Positions 28,289 to 37,945 of a stretch of 64,000 bases of DNA are shown here, one piece after another. Position numbers and translations under genes: made by a program. Source of the DNA: Photobacterium kagoshimensis (GTDB lineage: Bacteria; Pseudomonadota; Gammaproteobacteria; Enterobacterales; Vibrionaceae); assembly GCF_050337045.1 (NCBI RefSeq), contig NZ_JAKJSO010000008.1, forward strand, positions 186,001-250,000, given 5' to 3'. Under the pieces are notes generated by a model. That model ran no database searches, was not told where the DNA came from, and worked only from the letters and a program-made list of their open reading frames with translations. Positions within the stretch are counted from its first letter, which is position 1. Every line of letters starts with the position of its first letter.

Positions 28289-30583
28289 TCAGCATTTAAA
28301 TTTCGCATCTTGCCCTTCTTCATTCTCTTTAGAAAGGGAAAGCCACTTAACAATCATTTTAATCAAGCGTTCTTTACTGATCGGTTTACTCAAATGATCA
28401 TCCATCCCAGCTGCAAAACTCTTCTCACGCTCTTCAGTCATAGCGTGAGCAGACAAAGCAGCAATTGGGCACCAAGGATACCCTTGTTCTTGTAATGCTC
28501 GAATGTCTGCTGTTGCTTCATAACCATCTTTATTTGGCATAGAGATGTCAGTAATAACCATATCTGGTACATGTTGGCAATAAAGTGCTACCGCTTGCTC
28601 ACCGTCTTCTGCAAACACTAACTCAACAGGTGTTCCCATTAACATTTTCTCTATCAATAGCCGGTTAACATAGCTGTCTTCAGCGATGAGTATTGTCTTA
28701 TTGGCTAGCGTTTGAGTGACGAGTTTGTCATCAGATACTGCGTAACTTTGATTAGCGGCAGCCAAGGCCTGTGTATGCTGATTCGCTAACGTGATACTGA
28801 ATGAAAAACGAGAGCCTTTTCCTTCTTCAGATTCTACTTTTAGCTCTCCCTCGTACAGTTGTATTAAACGCTTACAAATAGCTAACCCTAACCCTGTCCC
28901 TTCATACATACGGGTTGCAGAATTATCCACTTGCTCGAACTTCTCCATAATAAAGGGCAGTCTTTCAGCAGGTATGCCGATCCCTGTATCTTCAACACAA
29001 ATATGAAATTGTGTTGTTTCGTCATTCGATTCAGCATCAATAGTCACAGTCACACAACCAGACTCAGTAAATTTAAGCGCGTTCCCGATCAAATTTAATA
29101 AAATTTGATTAACTCGTCCTTTATCACCTATTACCTTGGTATTAATCTCAGGCATTATATTCATGACTAACGGCAATTTTTTCTCTTCCGCCTGATAACT
29201 ACATAGCTCTAGCGTAGACCCTAATTCCTCTTGTAAATCAAAAGGTTCACAGGTGAGAGATAATTTTCCTGCTTCAATTTTACTGTAATCAAGAATGTCG
29301 TTAATAATGGCAACTAAATTACCCGCAGAACGATGAACTAGCTCAAGCTGTTCGCGTTGTTCTGGATGCATCGCTTTTTCAAGCAGTAGCTCTGTAAACC
29401 CCATAATTGCATTCATTGGCGTGCGAATTTCATGGCTCATATTGGCCAAAAATTCCGATTTGGCTCGGGTTGCCCTCTTCGCCTCTTTGAGTGCTATCTC
29501 TAATTGTTCTTCAACCTGCCTACGTTGCGTAATATCGCGTTCCACAGCGATAAACCGAACAATTTCCCCCGCACTATCTGTTACCGGTGAGATATCAAGC
29601 TCAACCCAATAAGATTCGCCACTTTTAGTGTAATTAAGGATCTCAACGCGTACAGCTTCCTTCTGAGCGACCTTCCGTGACATTTCGTGAACAGTATCAA
29701 GATCAGAGCTATCGCCTTGTAATAAACAGCCTGGTGACTGGCCAACAACTTCAGATAAGGTATAACCCGTCAGGTTTTCAAAGGCTGGGTTTACCCAGGT
29801 TATTTTACCATCCACATCTGTGATTATGATGACGTCCCTTGCATGCTCCGCAACCTGAGCAAGCTCCGTGACTTTTTCCGTTAATGCAATTTGCTGTTGG
29901 TGTTTTTCTGCCAGTTTTTTTTGTGCTTGAACTAAAGAGCGAGACATTTCATTAAAGGCGATACTCACTCGCGTTACCTCATCGTTACCCGTCACCTTTA
30001 TTTGAGCCCCAGGTCCCATTTTAGCCACCTTGTCTGCGCCTTTTCTTAATACATCAAGACGACGCATTAAGTATGTTCCTAGCGCTAAAGAGAACAAAGC
30101 CACCAGCGACATTTCAGCAATGGCAATTAACAAGCTTGAGCGTGTGGCTTGGCTAAGCATGACATGAAGGTCGTTAACTGTTACCCCCATCTCAACATTG
30201 CCATAAAGCTGGCCATCTACTTGAATTGGGCTTATGACATCATAGACACCATCTGTTACATCAGCAGGAGAAACACTTGTATTAACACCGGTATAATCAC
30301 CATGCATGGCTAACTCAACACCATTACTATCGGTAATTCGGATATAGGCTAGGTTTTGCTCACTAACCAGTGATTCAGAAAAACTATCTAAATAAGCTAA
30401 ATCAGTCGCTAACACCGCATCCCTTGTTGCTTTTGCAAAAACGCTGGCGAGTTGATTGGTACCCACTTTTAATCGACTTTCATTCGATGATTTTAACCAT
30501 TGCAAACCTGTAACAATAAGTAGTGCAAGAGCAAGAGCCTCAATCAGAGCGATACCAATTATTGTCTTCGTTCTTAACGTCAT
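28289..30583 (-). CDS. Hybrid sensor histidine kinase (HAMP-PAS-HK-REC)
   Basis: 764-residue inner membrane kinase. TM1 is about residues 9-31 and TM2 about 150-171, bounding a small periplasmic sensor. HAMP spans about 172-226 and PAS about 240-355. The HisKA block has FLANMSHEIRTPMNAIMGF, giving the phospho-acceptor His. HATPase motifs are present (GTGLGLAICKRL). A REC domain with MVITDISMPNKDGY lies near the C-terminus. The start ATG 30583 follows GGGAGGGACTAGTT. It is downstream of, and probably cotranscribed with, the PhnD-like gene, a common sensor/binding-protein pair. Confidence 0.93.
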   Translation of the reverse strand: MTLRTKTIIGIALIEALALALLIVTGLQWLKSSNESRLKVGTNQLASVFAKATRDAVLATDLAYLDSFSESLVSEQNLAYIRITDSNGVELAMHGDYTGVNTSVSPADVTDGVYDVISPIQVDGQLYGNVEMGVTVNDLHVMLSQATRSSLLIAIAEMSLVALFSLALGTYLMRRLDVLRKGADKVAKMGPGAQIKVTGNDEVTRVSIAFNEMSRSLVQAQKKLAEKHQQQIALTEKVTELAQVAEHARDVIIITDVDGKITWVNPAFENLTGYTLSEVVGQSPGCLLQGDSSDLDTVHEMSRKVAQKEAVRVEILNYTKSGESYWVELDISPVTDSAGEIVRFIAVERDITQRRQVEEQLEIALKEAKRATRAKSEFLANMSHEIRTPMNAIMGFTELLLEKAMHPEQREQLELVHRSAGNLVAIINDILDYSKIEAGKLSLTCEPFDLQEELGSTLELCSYQAEEKKLPLVMNIMPEINTKVIGDKGRVNQILLNLIGNALKFTESGCVTVTIDAESNDETTQFHICVEDTGIGIPAERLPFIMEKFEQVDNSATRMYEGTGLGLAICKRLIQLYEGELKVESEEGKGSRFSFSITLANQHTQALAAANQSYAVSDDKLVTQTLANKTILIAEDSYVNRLLIEKMLMGTPVELVFAEDGEQAVALYCQHVPDMVITDISMPNKDGYEATADIRALQEQGYPWCPIAALSAHAMTEEREKSFAAGMDDHLSKPISKERLIKMIVKWLSLSKENEEGQDAKFKC

Positions 30584-30597
30584 AACTAGTCCCTCCC

Positions 30598-30651
30598 TTG
30601 CTATTGCTATTGCTATTGCTATTGCTATTGCTATTGCTATTGCTAAAGATT
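30598..30651. repeat. Nine-copy hexanucleotide repeat
   Basis: Nine uninterrupted TTGCTA units (TAGCAA on the minus strand). The array begins inside the last codons/stop of the PhnD-like gene and ends 15 bp before the histidine kinase start, next to its ribosome site. It is intergenic on the minus strand and reads TAG-CAA in the PhnD frame. Confidence 0.95.
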
Positions 30652-31464
30652 GATACCTAACCCAACAATGTCATCCCAATCACTGTCTTTAGCTGTCTCA
30701 AAACCTTTAATACTCAGCATGTCAAACATCGCTTTTGCTTTAGGGTGCTGGTTAAGTAGTTCTATACTGCCACGTAGTTGATCAGCGGTTTCAGTGTCTA
30801 ACGAACTCAGGTAAGCAATGGCATGAGGGGTGTAACTTTTGGTTTTATAAATAACCTTAAGTTGCTCTCTTAAAGAATCAGGAATGCTGTTAAATGTTCG
30901 CATAACACCACCACCAGCAGGATAAAGCCCTTTAGCAACAGCCATGTATACAGAGTCATGTGATCCAACATATTTAGGTGTAATCACCAACCCTTTTTGG
31001 TGTAGTTCTGACTGTGTGAGAATGGATGCAGCAAAAGCTCTAGGGGCAGGAAAAGCAAGCAGCTGATCACTCAAAGAATCAATAGAACCGCTCCAATCTT
31101 TTTGAGCAACGATTATGCCGGTAATGCGCTTATCTTTGGCATGAGCCAGCGCGCTATACCCAGGAGCATGGTTAACGACCGTAAAATGATAAGGATTCAT
31201 ATAAGCCATATCGTATTCACCAGCAGCTAAACGCTCTTCAAACGTAGGAATATCGCGAGCTGTAGCAAATCGAAATTTTATCCCCGTTACCTCACTCCAT
31301 GCATCGAGCAAAGGCCCCCACTGCTTTGCTAATTTAGAGGCGGATTGCTGTGGAACCACACCGAAAACGATCTCTTTCTGTCCAGCAAAAGAGTGGAAAG
31401 ACATAAAGACCAACAAGGCAATAAATAGCTGCTTTACGATTACGCATTTCATTTTGGTTTGCAT
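30643..31464 (-). CDS. PhnD-type substrate-binding protein
   Basis: 273-residue exported protein. The start ATG 31464 follows AGGGAGTGTCAAA. Hydrophobic signal region KQLFIALLVFMSFHSFAG. Family pattern: VFGVVPQQSASKL, YDMAYMNPYHFTV and GSHDSVYMAVAKGLYPAGG, as in phosphonate/phosphite ABC binding proteins. No permease or ATPase gene is near. It sits before a hybrid kinase, so it probably presents a ligand to the kinase rather than feeding a transporter. The stop codon lies in the hexamer repeat. Confidence 0.88.
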   Translation of the reverse strand: MQTKMKCVIVKQLFIALLVFMSFHSFAGQKEIVFGVVPQQSASKLAKQWGPLLDAWSEVTGIKFRFATARDIPTFEERLAAGEYDMAYMNPYHFTVVNHAPGYSALAHAKDKRITGIIVAQKDWSGSIDSLSDQLLAFPAPRAFAASILTQSELHQKGLVITPKYVGSHDSVYMAVAKGLYPAGGGVMRTFNSIPDSLREQLKVIYKTKSYTPHAIAYLSSLDTETADQLRGSIELLNQHPKAKAMFDMLSIKGFETAKDSDWDDIVGLGINL

Positions 31465-31640
31465 TTTGACACTCCCTAGGCCGCTTTATGCAAATACCTC
31501 AGCTACAGACCTCTCAGTCGAGGTATCTGCCACTCTTCATTCATTGCAAACTGCATCACCCAAGTGAATTAGCAACCAATTGCATAGATAGGTAAAATAA
31601 CAAACAAGTTTAGTGCCAGATTACTCACTTTTCTTTTCGG

Positions 31641-31671
31641 CAAAAAAAATCCCACTCGAATAAGTGGGATT
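31641..31671 (-). terminator. Terminator after the gene at 31700-32122
   Basis: AATCCCACT / AGTGGGATT with a 6-nt loop and eight Ts on the minus strand. Confidence 0.9.
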
Positions 31672-31699
31672 CCTACCATCTTCATCCAACGCGGTATGG

Positions 31700-32122
31700 T
31701 CAGCTTACTTTCTCTATATGCCAAGTTCCGTGGCATAAAGCGTTAGTTACTTTCCACTCACCATCCATTTTATTATTAACTGCAGCCCCGCTAAACCGAT
31801 ACCCCCACCTAGGACTATCCGAGTACAGCTCTAACATGCCTTGTTCTGATACCCAGCCTTTTAAAAGCGTGTTGTTATACACCAGTGTTAAGGAAACCTG
31901 TCCATTATAAACGGTGCCAATAATTCGTGTTTCTAAACAAATTTTGTCACCACTAACGTCAACTCGTTTGCCTTCCCATTGCCCATCGAAAGCATCGGTA
32001 ACAGTAAATGACGGGCTATCGGGTAATGCCACCATTATGGGTACTCGCTCGGTATTCGCAAACTGTCGAACTATGAGTAATATAGCCGCTACAATAGCCA
32101 AAATTACAAATGGTTTTTTCAT
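31700..32122 (-). CDS. Hypothetical membrane-anchored protein (140 aa)
   Basis: One N-terminal hydrophobic helix (residues 4-19: FVILAIVAAILLIVRQ) with no cleavage site, followed by a beta-rich periplasmic part (WEGKRVDVSGDKICLETR, then WKVTNALCHGTWHIEK). Two cysteines may form a disulfide. The family is not recognised. Confidence 0.6.
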   Translation of the reverse strand: MKKPFVILAIVAAILLIVRQFANTERVPIMVALPDSPSFTVTDAFDGQWEGKRVDVSGDKICLETRIIGTVYNGQVSLTLVYNNTLLKGWVSEQGMLELYSDSPRWGYRFSGAAVNNKMDGEWKVTNALCHGTWHIEKVS

Positions 32123-32303
32123 ACCTAACTTCCCTATCTTTTGGTTATCCCTATTTAATCTTATCGCAAGTAACGAAGCAGCTTAGCCCCTTTATTTTGG
32201 AAGTTAGCTCAAAGTTTCAAATAGTGATTTTTAATAGGTTTTTGACACGCTATAGTGGCTGCGTAATCTAACTAGCCATAATCAAGCGGGGATAAAGAAA
32301 GCA

Positions 32304-32648
32304 ATGGAATTGTCACAATTTTTAGTGCAGCTAAAACACGACCCGAGCCATATCGAGTTTGATCAAACAATGGCTATCATCAGCCAGTATTACAACTTCA
32401 CTCCAGTTGCATTTACTAATGGGGATGTGAGTAATCAAGCAGGTGAAAATAATGGTTCGTGTAAGATTTTGTCTTTTGCGAAGATCCACAAGCTACCTGA
32501 AGAACAGGCTTTAGCCTGCTTTGGCCGTTTTTATCGCGATGATGTGTTGAAACATCCGCATAATATTGACCATTTGAATATTAGAAACTTCATTCAATAT
32601 GGTTGGAGTGGCGTGAAATTTGAATCACAAGCTCTTGAATGCAAGTAA
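32304..32648 (+). CDS. HopJ-family (type III effector HopJ-like) protein
   Basis: 114 residues: FDQTMAIISQYYNFTPVAFTNG, SCKILSFAKIHKLPEEQALACFG and FIQYGWSGVKFE, the conserved HopJ family. Despite the family name, it is widespread in non-pathogens and housekeeping in context, so an effector role is not implied. No secretion genes are nearby. Confidence 0.9.
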   Translation: MELSQFLVQLKHDPSHIEFDQTMAIISQYYNFTPVAFTNGDVSNQAGENNGSCKILSFAKIHKLPEEQALACFGRFYRDDVLKHPHNIDHLNIRNFIQYGWSGVKFESQALECK

Positions 32649-32775
32649 CTTAAACAAATAACCACAACATTATAATTCGGGATGCCCTTCCCGAGTAAAA
32701 CCTAGAAATGGTGATAAGCCTAATGGCTGACGAAAAAGCAATCTTGCCCTGCTTTTATCCTCTTTAAACCAACCA

Positions 32776-33003
32776 TTATGATGTGCCGTTAAATGATCTC
32801 ACTGTTTCAGCAATTAAGAAGAAAATCAGAAAAAATGATAAGAAACTGAATACACTTACTGTTGCTATGGTGAGTTGATAATCAGTAATAGATTCAATCA
32901 CCTTAGGCTTAATCAGATAAGCTTTTTCTATCGTAAAATCTTTCCTTAGTTGATTGGCACTTTCCGGTGTTAATAGTAAATCAGGGGCTATCTGTGTTTG
33001 CAT
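32776..33003 (-). CDS. Hypothetical single-TM protein (75 aa)
   Basis: 75 residues with a soluble charged first half (KAYLIKPKVIESITDYQLTI) and one long hydrophobic helix (residues about 48-68: TVSVFSFLSFFLIFFLIAET). No ribosome site is strong. Moderate support from length and TM coherence only. Confidence 0.4.
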   Translation of the reverse strand: MQTQIAPDLLLTPESANQLRKDFTIEKAYLIKPKVIESITDYQLTIATVSVFSFLSFFLIFFLIAETVRSFNGTS

Positions 33004-33533
33004 TGCTTATAACTATTGATGGAGGCGCTTATCTCACGCGGTATATTGTTGAGAGTATAATATCGTCACCAACATAATATGAACAGCGTTTTTATAATTT
33101 TACCATCAGCCTTTGCCATACATTTAGGTGTATCCATTAGCCCTGATTATACCTATCTACATGCAAAGTCATTTTTTACAAACAGCATGATTCAACCACA
33201 CCTTCCATTTTCACCAATAACCGCCTTCCTTTAATAACAATAAGATACAGGTGTAAATTTAACTTCCTCTGTATCTAACCGCTTATTTCTCTGTACTAAA
33301 AAACATCGAGTTGCTTCCAAATAACTCATATTGTTACTTTGCATTTTAACAAGCTTGTGAATGCCATATAAATTATTGAATCTAATTTAAAAAACACCTC
33401 TTCTTTTGGCCTAAATAAGCTAATGATTGAGCTTGTAAGAGTTTTAATTTACGTCTTCGTTGTGACCTCTTTTTTAGCAGAAAAAAACAACAATCTTCAT
33501 CAGTAATTACATTCACTATTTGATAGGGATATT
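33004..33533. other. 530-bp intergenic region upstream of chitinase
   Basis: No gene is seen. A+T-rich DNA, with several candidate promoter-like TATAAT/TTGAAT stretches. GTTGTGACCTCTTTTTTAGC at about 33458 has one CRP-like half-site. I could not define a chitin-responsive operator. Confidence 0.45.
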
Positions 33534-36083
33534 ATGATGCAAAAATCGTTAATCGCTTGCGCCATCATTGGTAGTTTAAGCACTATTGGGCAAGCTAATG
33601 CCATGGACTGCTCCCAGATTGAGAACTGGGATAGTCGCACTGCCTACAGCACGAATGATCAAGTACAAAGCAGTAGTCTTGTGTACAAAGCCAACTGGTG
33701 GACGAAAGGAAATGAACCTTCAGCACACTCAGGACAATGGCAAGAGTGGTCTGCATTGGGCCAATGTAACGGCACACCGAGTAATCAACCACCCAGCATT
33801 ACTGTTACTTCGCCACTAAGCAATGCGCACTTCACTACGGGTGATAACGTTGTACTTAGTGCCTCTGCAAGTGATCCCGACGGGACTGTCGAGAGCGTTG
33901 AATTCCTATTAAATGGCACATCTTTAGCGCTAATTACAACTGCCCCCTATACGCTTGATTGGCTCGCACAAACAGGTAACCATGCCATTGAAGCAAAAGT
34001 GACTGATAACCAAGGCGCGACCAGCAGCAAAACCGTCAATGTTTCCGTCACCAATGCGACCAACAACTTACCGCCAGAAATTAACCTGACGAACCCAACC
34101 AGCACATCTCAAATTAGAGTCAATGACAACCTCACTCTTGCCGCTTCTGCCACTGACAAAGATGGCACGATTTCACAGGTTGATTTCTATATTGATGACA
34201 GTTTAGTCGGCAGTGATAGCGCAGCGCCTTACGAACACACTTGGGTTGCCCAACAAGGTACGCGTAGTTTTAAAGCAAAAGCGATCGATAATGAAAATGC
34301 GGCAACATTTAGCGAAACAATCATAGTGGCAGTCTCTGGTGGTTCTGAGAGCGGTGGATGCCAAGGCATTCCAACCTACACCGCAGGACACAGCTACCAA
34401 GTTGGTGACACAGTACAAAACTTAAACCATAAGTATCGCTGTGATGTGGCTGGCTGGTGTTCATCCAACGCAGCGTGGGCTTATGAACCTGGTAATGGCC
34501 AACATTGGACAGATGCTTGGAGTGATTTAGGCATCTGCGCCATAGTGCCTGAAGTGGCGATTACCTCCCCAGCAAATAACAGCATTATCCTTGCTGGCTC
34601 GAATGTCACGGTAGCCGCTTCTGCCTCCGATGCCGACGGCAGTGTCACTCAGGTTCAGTTCTTTGCTGGCAATGACAATCTAGGTACAGACACAACTGCG
34701 CCGTATACGGCAGATTGGCTTGCAACAGGGTTAGGTGATGTCAGCTTGAAGGCTATCGCAACGGATAACGAAGGCAATAATGCAGAATCATCGGTGCTCG
34801 TCAGTGTAAGCGATCAAGCATTAGTCACCAGTTTGACCTCACCAGTAAGCGGGTCAACCGTTACCTTAGGAAAAGCATTTAATCTTTCAGCAACGGCTTC
34901 TGCCATTAATGGCGCAATCCAAAAAGTGGACTTCTTAGTTAACGGTAACATTGTTGCATCTGACACCACGGCACCTTACCAAGCCAATTGGACAGCAGGC
35001 TCCGCTGGTAGTTACACCGTCACTGCCATGGCGACAGATACACTTGGTGCAACGGCACTATCAGCTGCGGCTTCTGTTAAAGTTGTCGAGCAATCAGCAG
35101 TAAAACATAACCTCATCGGTTACTGGCACAACTTTGTAAACGGTGCTGGTTGCCCTATCCGCTTACGTGAAATTTCACCTGCTTGGGATATTATTGATAT
35201 TGCCTTTGCAGACAATGATCGTAACAGTGACGGTACAGTGCACTTCAACTTGTACGCTGGCGACATGCACAGCAGCTGCCCTGCATTAAGTCCTGAACTC
35301 TTTAAACAAGACGTTCGCGAGCTACAAGCACAAGGCAAAGTGATCGTGCTGTCACTGGGTGGCGCGGAAGGCACCATCACCTTAAATACTGATACTGATG
35401 AAGCGAACTTTGTAAGTAGCTTAACCAGCATTATTCAAGAATGGGGCTTTGATGGATTAGACGTTGACCTAGAAAGTGGTTCTAACTTACTTCATGGCAC
35501 GCAAATCCAAGCACGTTTACCGCGAGCACTCAAACAAATCGAAGCCAATATGGGTGGCGATATGTACCTAACGATGGCACCAGAACACCCATATGTTCAA
35601 GGTGGTATGGTGGCTTATAGCGGTATTTGGGGGGCTTACATTCCATTGATTAACGAACTACGCGATACCCTCGACCTACTCCATGTTCAACTATACAACA
35701 ACGGTGGTTTACCTAACCCATACATGAACGGAAGCTCTGCACCTGAAGGTTCTGTGGACATGATGGTTGCATCAGCACGTATGCTGGTAGAAGGCTTTAC
35801 ACTGGCAGATGGGACACAATTTGCGCCACTGCGTGATGACCAAGTCGCTTACGGTTTACCATCAGGCCCTAGCTCTGCGAACTCAGGCCAAGCGCCAACG
35901 CAAAATATCTTGGATGCACTTGATTGTGCGACCAAAGGTACCAAGTGTGGCAACGTGGTTCCAACTAAGCTTTACCCTAACTTCGGTGGCGTGATGACAT
36001 GGTCTATCAATTGGGATGAGCACGACGGCTACAACTTCTCTGGCCCTGTCGGTGATAAATTAAAAGCGATGAATGCACAGTAG
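33534..36083 (+). CDS. Secreted multi-domain GH18 chitinase
   Basis: 849-residue secreted chitinase. The signal peptide ends near residue 23 (GQANA). The order is a ChtBD3/CBM5-12 chitin-binding domain (about 24-80, ANWWTKGNEPS), two Ig-like domains (about 84-270), a second cysteine-containing chitin-binding domain (about 275-336), two further Ig-like domains (about 340-520), then the GH18 catalytic barrel (about 527-849). The active site WGFDGLDVDLES keeps DxxDxDxE. It breaks down chitin outside the cell. It has its own terminator. Confidence 0.95.
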   Translation: MMQKSLIACAIIGSLSTIGQANAMDCSQIENWDSRTAYSTNDQVQSSSLVYKANWWTKGNEPSAHSGQWQEWSALGQCNGTPSNQPPSITVTSPLSNAHFTTGDNVVLSASASDPDGTVESVEFLLNGTSLALITTAPYTLDWLAQTGNHAIEAKVTDNQGATSSKTVNVSVTNATNNLPPEINLTNPTSTSQIRVNDNLTLAASATDKDGTISQVDFYIDDSLVGSDSAAPYEHTWVAQQGTRSFKAKAIDNENAATFSETIIVAVSGGSESGGCQGIPTYTAGHSYQVGDTVQNLNHKYRCDVAGWCSSNAAWAYEPGNGQHWTDAWSDLGICAIVPEVAITSPANNSIILAGSNVTVAASASDADGSVTQVQFFAGNDNLGTDTTAPYTADWLATGLGDVSLKAIATDNEGNNAESSVLVSVSDQALVTSLTSPVSGSTVTLGKAFNLSATASAINGAIQKVDFLVNGNIVASDTTAPYQANWTAGSAGSYTVTAMATDTLGATALSAAASVKVVEQSAVKHNLIGYWHNFVNGAGCPIRLREISPAWDIIDIAFADNDRNSDGTVHFNLYAGDMHSSCPALSPELFKQDVRELQAQGKVIVLSLGGAEGTITLNTDTDEANFVSSLTSIIQEWGFDGLDVDLESGSNLLHGTQIQARLPRALKQIEANMGGDMYLTMAPEHPYVQGGMVAYSGIWGAYIPLINELRDTLDLLHVQLYNNGGLPNPYMNGSSAPEGSVDMMVASARMLVEGFTLADGTQFAPLRDDQVAYGLPSGPSSANSGQAPTQNILDALDCATKGTKCGNVVPTKLYPNFGGVMTWSINWDEHDGYNFSGPVGDKLKAMNAQ

Positions 36084-36130
36084 TATTCACCAAACTTAAT
36101 GTCATTGTATTTATGACGTTAAAACGCAAT

Positions 36131-36159
36131 AAACGCTCAGTCTTTACTGAGCGTTTTCT
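36131..36159 (+). terminator. Terminator after chitinase
   Basis: AAACGCTCAG-TCTTTA-CTGAGCGTTT with T-rich tail. Confidence 0.9.
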
Positions 36160-36232
36160 TTTATAACTTTACGCTTAACAAGGTAATTCCGTATACTGCG
36201 CCGCTAAATACCTATCAACACGGTTAAACCAA

Positions 36233-36727
36233 ATGATTATTTTAAGCACCAACATGGGCGACATCGAAATTGAGCTAAACATGGAGCGCGCACCTGTTAC
36301 TTGTAAGAACTTTCTTAAATATTGTCAGGAAGGTTTCTACGAAGGCACTATTTTCCACCGTGTGATTAAAGGCTTTATGGTCCAAGGTGGCGGTCACACC
36401 GCTGATATGACTGAAAAGCCAACCCATGATCCTATTGCTAATGAAGCAAACCGTGGTCTGAAAAACGTGATTGGCTCTATCGCAATGGCGCGTACTGATG
36501 CCCCGCATTCAGCGACAGCACAGTTTTTTATCAACCTAGATGATAACGACTTCTTGGATCACACTGCGACAACCAACATGGGTTGGGGTTACTGTGTGTT
36601 TGGTAAAGTAACAGCGGGTATGGATGTCGTGAAGAAAATGGCTGTTGTACGCACAACCTGTAAGCGTGGTCACGATGATGTACCTAGCGAAGCCATTGTG
36701 ATTGAAAAAGTAACCATTAAAGAATAA
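36233..36727 (+). CDS. ppiB: Peptidyl-prolyl cis-trans isomerase B (cyclophilin)
   Basis: 164-residue cytoplasmic cyclophilin without a signal peptide. Conserved FHRVIKGFMVQGG, GSIAMARTDAPHSATAQFFIN and GWGYCVFGKV cover the active site Arg, Phe and Gln residues. The length fits E. coli PpiB (164). Confidence 0.97.
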   Translation: MIILSTNMGDIEIELNMERAPVTCKNFLKYCQEGFYEGTIFHRVIKGFMVQGGGHTADMTEKPTHDPIANEANRGLKNVIGSIAMARTDAPHSATAQFFINLDDNDFLDHTATTNMGWGYCVFGKVTAGMDVVKKMAVVRTTCKRGHDDVPSEAIVIEKVTIKE

Positions 36728-36737
36728 AACACGATTA

Positions 36738-36763
36738 AGAGTGCCATAAGAAGATGGCACTCT
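36738..36763 (+). terminator. Hairpin after ppiB
   Basis: AGAGTGCCAT-AAGAAG-ATGGCACTCT. The T tract is short, so it is a plausible terminator. Confidence 0.7.
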
Positions 36764-36875
36764 CATTCTGCGACAATGCGTTTATAATCCTTTTTAATCA
36801 TATATAAGTTACTTTTAAGTTCAGCACATATCGCAACGACCTAAACCTACGTCATGCTGATCGTCAGCAGTCACT

Positions 36876-37241
36876 TTAATGTGCTAGCTGTTGTTCTAAT
36901 TGAATCTTCATCCAAAACGCTTCTTGGCATATGTTATAAAACACTTTCTTAGTCGGCCTGATCGCGTAAATACCAGATTCAACGACTTGATAGCTAATCC
37001 AACACTCTTCACACACCTGATTATCCACCGTGCCATTCTCGCCAATGGCGATATCGAGTACGCTGTCTTTCTCTGCGTGGTACTGAATAACAACACCATT
37101 ATCGAAAGTATAAGATGTCAGCTCTTCATCCACAGCAATATCACCATCTATATAATGATGAGCGTTCACTGTTCGATGAATAATCGAAACAACTGTTCGG
37201 TGCCCTTTAATCGCAGCGATATAAGTAAACAAATTATCCAT
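36876..37241 (-). CDS. Hypothetical protein downstream of def
   Basis: 121-residue protein with a likely beta-rich core (TVVSIIHRTVNAHHYIDGD, VVIQYHAEKDSVLDIAIGE) and a CEEC pair. It starts 6 bp after the def stop on the same strand, so it is in an operon with def. No recognised family. Confidence 0.6.
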   Translation of the reverse strand: MDNLFTYIAAIKGHRTVVSIIHRTVNAHHYIDGDIAVDEELTSYTFDNGVVIQYHAEKDSVLDIAIGENGTVDNQVCEECWISYQVVESGIYAIRPTKKVFYNICQEAFWMKIQLEQQLAH

Positions 37242-37247
37242 TTGCCA

Positions 37248-37754
37248 CTACTCCGCTCGCGCTTTCAGGGTCTTCTTAACTTTTTTTAATGCCATTGTTC
37301 GCTTTAATGGTGAGAGGTAATCAATGAACAAATTCCCTTTTAAATGATCAATTTCATGCTGCATGACCACAGCAAGAAATTCACTATTTTCGATTGTAAT
37401 TTGCTCACCGTTACGGTCTAGAGCAGAGACCACAACAGAGGTGTAACGTTCTACGTCGGCGTAATAACCAGGTACTGACAAGCACCCCTCTTGCCCCATC
37501 GCTTTATCGCTACCGCTCACGACTTCAGGGTTAATTAGCACCAAAGGTTCATCGCGATTTTCTGAAATATCGATAACAACAATGGCATTGGTGCTACCAA
37601 CCTGTGTTGCAGCTAATCCAATACCATCACTTGTCGAATACATGGTTGCTAGCAAATCATCAATGAAAGGTTGAACAGCGGCAATATCCGTTACCGGCTT
37701 TGCTGGAATTTTGAGTCTTGGGTCTGGAATTGTCAGAATATCTAAAATAGCCAT
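37248..37754 (-). CDS. def: Peptide deformylase
   Basis: 168-residue metalloprotease that removes the N-formyl group from new proteins. All three motifs are present: GIGLAATQVG (motif 1), EGCLSVPG (motif 2, metal Cys) and MQHEIDHLKG (motif 3, HExxH). No fmt gene is nearby, so this may be a second, non-fmt-linked def paralogue. The operon continues with a small gene. Confidence 0.95.
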   Translation of the reverse strand: MAILDILTIPDPRLKIPAKPVTDIAAVQPFIDDLLATMYSTSDGIGLAATQVGSTNAIVVIDISENRDEPLVLINPEVVSGSDKAMGQEGCLSVPGYYADVERYTSVVVSALDRNGEQITIENSEFLAVVMQHEIDHLKGNLFIDYLSPLKRTMALKKVKKTLKARAE

Positions 37755-37945
37755 AGCACTTCTTCAACCTTGTGTTTTTTATTCATCTTCATGATATTAC
37801 AGGCTTTCTATGTTTGCGTACAAACGCACTCATTTTGTGATCTCATATAGGGATATATAAAACTCATAAGCACACTCATTGATGATAGCTCGCAATTTGC
37901 CAGTAAGTATGTAAACTATTCTCATTATCAAAAAGAGAGTTAACT

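Noticed and set aside
30456..30653. Plus-strand frame ending in an Ala-Ile repeat (IAIAIAIA)
   Set aside because: It is the hexamer repeat read in the wrong direction, antisense to the hybrid kinase and PhnD-type genes.
32304..32648. HopJ name suggesting a type III effector
   Set aside because: The HopJ family is common in free-living bacteria. No secretion genes or chaperone are near, so an effector role is not supported.
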